11,520 nt of DNA, taken from contig JANQJT010000311.1 in NCBI GenBank assembly GCA_028281485.1, positions 1 to 11,520 of the forward strand. The letters are read 5' to 3'. Position numbers and translations under genes: made by a program. Source of the stretch: Phycisphaeraceae bacterium (lineage in GTDB: Bacteria; Planctomycetota; Phycisphaerae; Phycisphaerales; Zrk34). The notes below the pieces were generated by a model. It was given only the letters and a program-made list of their open reading frames with translations, did not search any database and was not told where the DNA came from. Position 1 is the first letter of the stretch; each line of letters opens with the position of its first letter. Positions 8,541 through 11,520 of the stretch are shown here, in pieces.

Positions 8541-8582
8541 TTTAACAGGGAAAGGAGAAGTGAATGTCTCTCTAGCACACAC

Positions 8583-8599
8583 ACGGAGCCAATCTCCGT
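8583..8599 (-). repeat. Small hairpin at the 5' end of the candidate small RNA
   Basis: ACGGAG (8583-8588) and CTCCGT (8594-8599) pair perfectly around a 5-base loop. The hairpin begins about seven bases after the predicted transcription start, a common place for a 5' protective stem. Confidence 0.55.
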
Positions 8600-8610
8600 A
8601 GCACACCTGA

Positions 8611-8632
8611 CCTATTACAAGGCCCGTGCCAA
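8611..8632 (-). promoter_or_regulatory. Sigma-54-like -24/-12 promoter for the candidate small RNA
   Basis: The minus strand reads TGGCACG-N4-TTGT-N2-TAGG, against the sigma-54 consensus TGGCACG-N4-TTGC, with the exact 12-base phasing between the GG and the GT dinucleotide. It matches the element upstream of amt at 18 of 22 positions, including the non-consensus T in TTGT and the TAGG that follows. This points to a shared regulon. Confidence 0.5.
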
Positions 8633-8704
8633 ACCTCCCAACTTGTCCGGGCCAATCTCACATCTGCCACCCAGCCCACCTGGCGACGCTGTAAACGCGT
8701 TTGG

Positions 8705-8746
8705 TTCGCTGCGTGCCGCACCGCCGTGCCCAGCGCGGCAGCAGCG
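8705..8746. repeat. Long imperfect inverted repeat with GTGC/GCAC half-sites
   Basis: CGCTGC (8707-8712) plus TGCCGC (8714-8719) pair with GCGGCA (8735-8740) plus GCAGCG (8741-8746). This gives a 12-bp stem with a single bulged G and a 15-base loop. Within it GTGC, GCAC and GTGC alternate (8713-8729). It is centred about 120 bases upstream of the predicted small-RNA start, where sigma-54 activators usually bind, but it could equally be RNA structure or chance in GC-rich DNA. Confidence 0.4.
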
Positions 8747-8794
8747 CGAAGCCCACCGCCCGTTTCCGCGACATTGACGCGAAACCCGGCCATG

Positions 8795-8826
8795 AAAAAA
8801 CCCGCCGCCTGCTCCCAGGCGACGGG
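8795..8826 (-). terminator. Intrinsic terminator of amt
   Basis: On the minus strand the arm at 8816-8826 pairs with that at 8801-8811 over 11 bp (one G-U wobble) around a 4-base loop, followed directly by TTTTTT (8800-8795). It begins about 30 bases after the amt stop codon. On the plus strand the wobble becomes a C-A mismatch and there is no T-run, so it works for the minus strand only. Confidence 0.9.
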
Positions 8827-8854
8827 TAAGCAACATTATTCCAATCCGTTGGAT

Positions 8855-10447
8855 TTACATCTCACGCAGGTGATAGCTCTTGACGAGCGTCGGGCAGAAG
8901 TCGGGGTAGCAGGCCATGTCGTGCTCGCCCAGGTCCAGGCCTTCGACCTGCTCGGCGTCGCTGACACGCAGCCCCATGACCGCCTTGATCAGACCGCCGA
9001 CGATGAAGGTGAACGCCAGGGTGAACACGCCGTAGGCCGCGATGACGGTCAGCTGGGTCATGATCTGCTTGCCACCGGCCAGGTCACCGAAGATGCCGAC
9101 CGCCAGCGTGCCCCAGATGCCGCACACGAGGTGGACACTGGTCGCACCGACCGGGTCGTCGATCTTGATCTTGTCGAAGCCGAGCACGCTGAAGTACACG
9201 ATGGCGCCCGCGACGCCGCCGATGATGACGGACTCCCACACGGCCATCTGGTCCGCACCGGCGGTGATGCCCACGAGGCCGGCGAGGATGCCGTTGAGGG
9301 CCATGGTCACGTCGGGCTTGCCGCCGAAGATCCAGGAGACCAGACCGGCGATGATGCCGCCCGCAGCCGCGGCACAGCTGGTCGTGACCAGCACCAGCGA
9401 GACCAGGTGGGGCGTGGCGTCGAGGACCGAGCCGCCGTTAAACCCGAACCAGCCGAACCACAGGAGGAACACGCCGATCGCGGCGAGAACCAGGTTGTGA
9501 CCGGGGATCGCGTTGGACGAGCCGTCGGCGTTGTACTTGCCCAGACGGGGACCGACCAGGATGATCATAGCCAGCGCGGCCCAACCACCGACCGAGTGCA
9601 CCAGCGTCGAACCGGCGAAGTCGTAGAAGCCCATCTCGGCAGCCCAACCGCCGCCCCAGTGCCACGAACCGGCGATGGGGTAGCACAGCGCCACCAAGAG
9701 CGTGATGAAGACCAGGAACGGACCGAGCTTGATGCGTTCGGCCACGGCACCGGAGACGATCGTCGCACAGGTGGCGGCGAACATCGCCTGGAAGAAGAAG
9801 TCGGTGTACCAGGTGTAACCCACGTAGTAGGCGCTGGTCAGGTTGCCGGCGAAGCCGTCTTCACCGACGGTGATGAAGCCGGAGACCGCGTCGAAGTCGA
9901 GCCAACCCGCGATGCCGGTGACCTCGTCGTAGCCGGGGTACATCAGGTTGAAGCCGCACAGCGCGTAGGTGAGCACGCCGATACAGACGATGAACGTGTT
10001 CTTGAAGAGGATGTTGACGGTGTTCTTGGCGCGGGTCAGGCCGGTCTCCAGTGTGGCGAAGCCCAGGTGCATGATGAAAACCAGCATGCCGGCGACCATG
10101 ATCCACAAGTTGTTGGTGGTCCACAGCTCGTCGGAGAGTTCCATCGCGATGGCCGGTGAGCCGTCCTCGGCCTTGTACCAGTCCATGCGCTTGGTTTCGG
10201 TGTTGCCGTCGGGGTAGGTGTAGACGACGGAGCCCGCGACGGTGGATTCCTCGTCGCCGGCCTCGAGTTCTGCGAAGTCTTCGGCCGAGTAGAAATGCTC
10301 GATCTTGACGCCGCCCTCAACGGTAGCGTTCGCCACGGGGGCGTCGTCCGCCATTGCCACGCCGGGCATCGCCAACACGGCGACGACCATCACGGCCATT
10401 AAGCCAAAGATGGCCATTCCACTTCGATTCTTCCATAGACCAGTCAC
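8855..10447 (-). CDS. amt: Ammonium transporter (Amt/MEP/Rh family)
   Basis: A 530-residue protein that conducts ammonium/ammonia across the cytoplasmic membrane. After a signal peptide (about 1-33, cleavage near AMA-DD) comes an acidic extracytoplasmic stretch of about 75 residues (34-108), then about eleven membrane helices. Key residues match E. coli AmtB: the outer gate phenylalanines in FFFQAMF (F219, F223); D276 and the first pore histidine H284 in DFAGSTLVH; the WFGFNGGS motif (333-340); and the second pore histidine H439 in GATSVHLVCG. The C-terminal cytoplasmic tail GLRVSDAEQVEGLDLGEHD (492-510) is the segment that contacts PII proteins in this family. The start is GTG 10445-10447, with AAGGAG seven bases upstream; ATG 10417 would cut into the signal region. 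No glnB/glnK gene adjoins it. Its own promoter and terminator make it monocistronic. Confidence 0.97.
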   Translation of the reverse strand: MTGLWKNRSGMAIFGLMAVMVVAVLAMPGVAMADDAPVANATVEGGVKIEHFYSAEDFAELEAGDEESTVAGSVVYTYPDGNTETKRMDWYKAEDGSPAIAMELSDELWTTNNLWIMVAGMLVFIMHLGFATLETGLTRAKNTVNILFKNTFIVCIGVLTYALCGFNLMYPGYDEVTGIAGWLDFDAVSGFITVGEDGFAGNLTSAYYVGYTWYTDFFFQAMFAATCATIVSGAVAERIKLGPFLVFITLLVALCYPIAGSWHWGGGWAAEMGFYDFAGSTLVHSVGGWAALAMIILVGPRLGKYNADGSSNAIPGHNLVLAAIGVFLLWFGWFGFNGGSVLDATPHLVSLVLVTTSCAAAAGGIIAGLVSWIFGGKPDVTMALNGILAGLVGITAGADQMAVWESVIIGGVAGAIVYFSVLGFDKIKIDDPVGATSVHLVCGIWGTLAVGIFGDLAGGKQIMTQLTVIAAYGVFTLAFTFIVGGLIKAVMGLRVSDAEQVEGLDLGEHDMACYPDFCPTLVKSYHLREM

Positions 10448-10454
10448 GTGCGTG

Positions 10455-10460
10455 CTCCTT
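10455..10460 (-). promoter_or_regulatory. AAGGAG ribosome site of amt, deciding a GTG start
   Basis: AAGGAG lies seven bases before GTG 10445-10447. It is a full-strength site and the only good one near the 5' end, so the GTG is preferred over the in-frame ATG at residue 11. It is also complementary to the CUCCUU core in the candidate small RNA (8551-8557). Confidence 0.75.
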
Positions 10461-10519
10461 AAGTATTGGTGCTATGCCTGTACGGTGTTCCTTGTTGCCG
10501 ATTGCCACGGCGTGGAAGG

Positions 10520-10541
10520 CCTAACACAAGAGCCGTGCCAA
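10520..10541 (-). promoter_or_regulatory. Sigma-54-like -24/-12 promoter of amt
   Basis: The minus strand reads TGGCACG (10534-10540), four bases, then TTGT (10526-10529) and shortly after TAGG (10520-10523). This matches TGGCACG-N4-TTGC with one change, in the -12 dinucleotide (GT for GC). The predicted start is near 10515, about 67 bases before the GTG. Sigma-54 control of ammonium transport under nitrogen limitation is well known in proteobacteria. No clear NtrC palindrome was found upstream. Confidence 0.55.
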
Positions 10542-10683
10542 TCGCGTCCAAATCGCTGCAAAACAGAGCAACGGCGGCTTTCGACGTTAAATGAAGGCGC
10601 ATTGTGTCGTTATGTCGCCCGTGACGTGTGCAGCATCTAGGCATGACGCTTACTCGGCGCGCATGCGTTGAGCAGTCAATTTG

Positions 10684-10722
10684 AAAAACCCCGTTATTCA
10701 TCCAATATCAAGGATTGACGGG
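10684..10722 (-). terminator. Probable terminator of the dehydrogenase gene
   Basis: On the minus strand CCCGT (10722-10718) pairs with ACGGG (10694-10690), and within it ATCC (10715-10712) pairs with GGAT (10703-10700) around an 8-base loop, with an asymmetric internal loop between. TTTTT (10688-10684) follows one base later. It lies about 105 bases beyond the stop codon. The stem is weaker than the other two terminators in the window. Confidence 0.55.
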
Positions 10723-10828
10723 CCCCATCCCCGCATACCCTCGCACTGCGCAGCGGCATCGCCCCTCAAAAGAGAACCCCAATGCAAGCGTATTGATGGT
10801 GAGAAGTCGGCCTGAATGCTTCAAAACG

Positions 10829-11520
10829 CTATTCGATCCAGCGGGACAGGTCCAGGTCCTTCCACTCGTGCTTCTGGATCGTCTCGACGACCTGCTCAGC
10901 CAGTTCCACCGCCGCCAGGCCCGCCGTGCCGGCCACCTCGGGGTTTTCCTCACCGCGCACCGCCGCGAGGAAGTTGGTCAGCTCCGCACGCAGCGGCTCC
11001 TCGTCGTTGATCGTCAGCTGCTCGATGTTGAGAAGGTTGGTGTAGTCCAGGTCGGATAGGTCGGCGCCCTGGCTGAGGGTCTTGCGGACCTCGAGCAGGG
11101 CTTCGATGTTGCCGGTGCGCTGGATCGACAGGCCGGATTTGGTCGCGTAGTCGAGCGTGACGTAGCCGGACTCGGAAAACACACGCAGCTTGCGCCCGGT
11201 CTTCATCGCCAGGCGGCTGGAGGTGATTTTCGCGACGCAGCCGTCCACAAAGACGATGGGCGCGGCGGCGATGTCCTCTACATCACCCAGCAGGCTGACC
11301 CCGCAGGCGTCGACCCGCTTAACCGGGCTCTGGGCGAGCATGAGGATGATGTCCAGGTCGTGAATCATCATGTCGAACACCACGCCCACATCGACCGAGC
11401 GGAAGGTCATCGGGCTGACGCGGTCGCACTCGATAAACCGCGGGCGGAAGTCCCAGTCGGCGATCGCGCGCACGGCCGGGTTGAACCGCTCGGTGTGACC
11501 GACCTGCAAGACTACGTCGT
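10829..11520 (-). CDS. Gfo/Idh/MocA-family oxidoreductase (N-terminus outside window)
   Basis: The C-terminal 229 residues of an NAD(P)-dependent dehydrogenase of a family usually about 320-350 long; roughly the first 100 residues, the Rossmann dinucleotide-binding half, lie beyond the window. The frame is open to the edge, so the apparent first Met is really an internal TTG leucine. Visible are VGHTERFNPAVRAI, marking the start of the substrate domain, and DVVFDMMIHDLDIILML, carrying the HD pair of the catalytic region, then the predicted beta-sheet and the terminal helices ending DLDLSRWIE. The GHxERFNPA and MIHDLDI pattern resembles the UDP-N-acetylglucosamine 3-dehydrogenase (GnnA-like) branch that acts in lipid A or surface-sugar synthesis, but the exact substrate cannot be told from this fragment. 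A terminator-like hairpin separates it from amt. Confidence 0.9.
   Translation of the reverse strand, partial: DVVLQVGHTERFNPAVRAIADWDFRPRFIECDRVSPMTFRSVDVGVVFDMMIHDLDIILMLAQSPVKRVDACGVSLLGDVEDIAAAPIVFVDGCVAKITSSRLAMKTGRKLRVFSESGYVTLDYATKSGLSIQRTGNIEALLEVRKTLSQGADLSDLDYTNLLNIEQLTINDEEPLRAELTNFLAAVRGEENPEVAGTAGLAAVELAEQVVETIQKHEWKDLDLSRWIE

Larger units (their letters stand above)
8501..8606 (-). ncRNA. Candidate sigma-54-driven small RNA, about 105 nt
   Basis: The interval is bounded by a sigma-54-like promoter (8611-8632), predicting a 5' end near 8605, and by a strong intrinsic terminator ending near 8501. The predicted RNA has a 5' hairpin (ACGGAG, loop AUUGG, CUCCGU; 8583-8599), then an unpaired region with the pyrimidine run CUUCUCCUUUCCC (about 8548-8560), then the 11-bp terminator hairpin. 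That layout (5' stem, single-stranded C/U seed, terminator) is typical of trans-acting small RNAs that mask Shine-Dalgarno sequences. The CUCCUU core is complementary to the AAGGAG of amt. I do not recognise it as tmRNA, SRP RNA, RNase P RNA or 6S RNA: the conserved cores I know for the first three are missing, and I see no 6S-like long duplex. An open frame from GTG 8606 runs through the hairpin but has no convincing coding character. Existence is inferred from signals only. Confidence 0.45.
8381..8854. other. 474-base intergenic region between amt and the sigma operon
   Basis: No credible protein gene lies here. On the minus strand, in order, it holds the amt terminator (8795-8826), a long imperfect inverted repeat (8705-8746), a sigma-54-like promoter (8611-8632), a small stem-loop (8583-8599), a C/U-rich unpaired stretch (about 8545-8560), an intrinsic terminator (8501-8540), and an ECF-type promoter (8456-8480) followed by a leader of roughly 70 bases for the sigma gene. 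A 10-bp palindrome AAACGCGTTT lies at 8693-8702. Confidence 0.7.
10448..10828. other. 381-base intergenic region upstream of amt
   Basis: No credible gene is present; the short frames here lack ribosome sites and coding character. On the minus strand it holds a terminator-like hairpin for the dehydrogenase gene (10684-10722), about 140 bases without recognised sites, a sigma-54-like promoter (10520-10541), a leader of roughly 65 bases, and the amt ribosome site. The stretch 10723-10828 is the 3' trailer of the dehydrogenase gene and shows no further structure that I can support. Confidence 0.7.

Noticed and set aside
8551..8585. Plus-strand AAAGGAG followed by ATG-TCT-CTC-TAG, a three-codon frame
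   Set aside because: All neighbouring genes are on the minus strand and no plus-strand gene follows; the SD-like string is the complement of the small RNA's C/U stretch.
8403..8606. Minus-strand open frame of 67 codons from GTG 8606
   Set aside because: It runs through the 11-bp terminator hairpin, lacks a good ribosome site and has no coding signature; the region is better explained as an untranslated RNA and a leader.
8541..8794. Possible SRP RNA, tmRNA or RNase P RNA in the amt downstream gap
   Set aside because: I looked on the minus strand for GGAAGGAAGCAGC (SRP), the tmRNA ends and the RNase P GAGGAAAGTCC core and found none.
8726..10159. Plus-strand open frame of 477 codons opposite amt
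   Set aside because: Antisense to a textbook Amt; the His/Asp/Gly/Glu-rich translation reflects reading the complement of codons with G or C in third position.

Overview
The window is GC-rich chromosomal DNA in which every supportable gene lies on the minus strand. The gene content suggests a member of the Planctomycetota, most likely class Phycisphaerae: a very large protein combining PQQ-type beta-propellers and TPR repeats, an exported squalene-cyclase-like repeat protein next to a MoxR ATPase, a small ECF sigma factor paired with a one-helix membrane protein, and an ammonium transporter with an extra N-terminal domain. The lineage is inferred from content; no rRNA or phylogenetic marker is present.

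Reading in the direction of transcription (high to low coordinates), the window opens with the C-terminal two thirds of a Gfo/Idh/MocA sugar-nucleotide-type dehydrogenase (10829-11520), followed by a terminator-like hairpin (10684-10722). Next comes amt (8855-10447), a single-gene unit. It has a sigma-54-like -24/-12 element about 80 bases upstream of its start, a strong AAGGAG ribosome site before a GTG start, and a strong intrinsic terminator (8795-8826). A 474-base gap follows. It contains a second, nearly identical sigma-54-like element (8611-8632) and, about 100 bases on, a second strong intrinsic terminator (8501-8540). Together these delimit a candidate small RNA of about 105 nt that carries an anti-Shine-Dalgarno-like C/U stretch. 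This is the most novel signal in the window.

From 8380 to 1 runs a tightly packed six-gene cluster: ECF sigma factor, one-helix anti-sigma-like protein (10-base overlap), exported PDZ protein (18-base gap), a 1583-residue exported double-propeller/TPR/LysM protein (about 70-base gap), an exported squalene-cyclase-like repeat protein (ATGA overlap), and a MoxR AAA+ ATPase (25-base gap) that runs off the window. An ECF-type GAAC-N17-CGTA element sits upstream of the sigma gene, suggesting autoregulation. Domain content points to an envelope stress or envelope assembly system: a membrane-tethered sensor pair, periplasmic scaffold proteins, and a cytoplasmic ATPase chaperone. That role is inferred; no substrate is visible.

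No tRNA, rRNA, CRISPR array, insertion sequence or attachment site was recognised.
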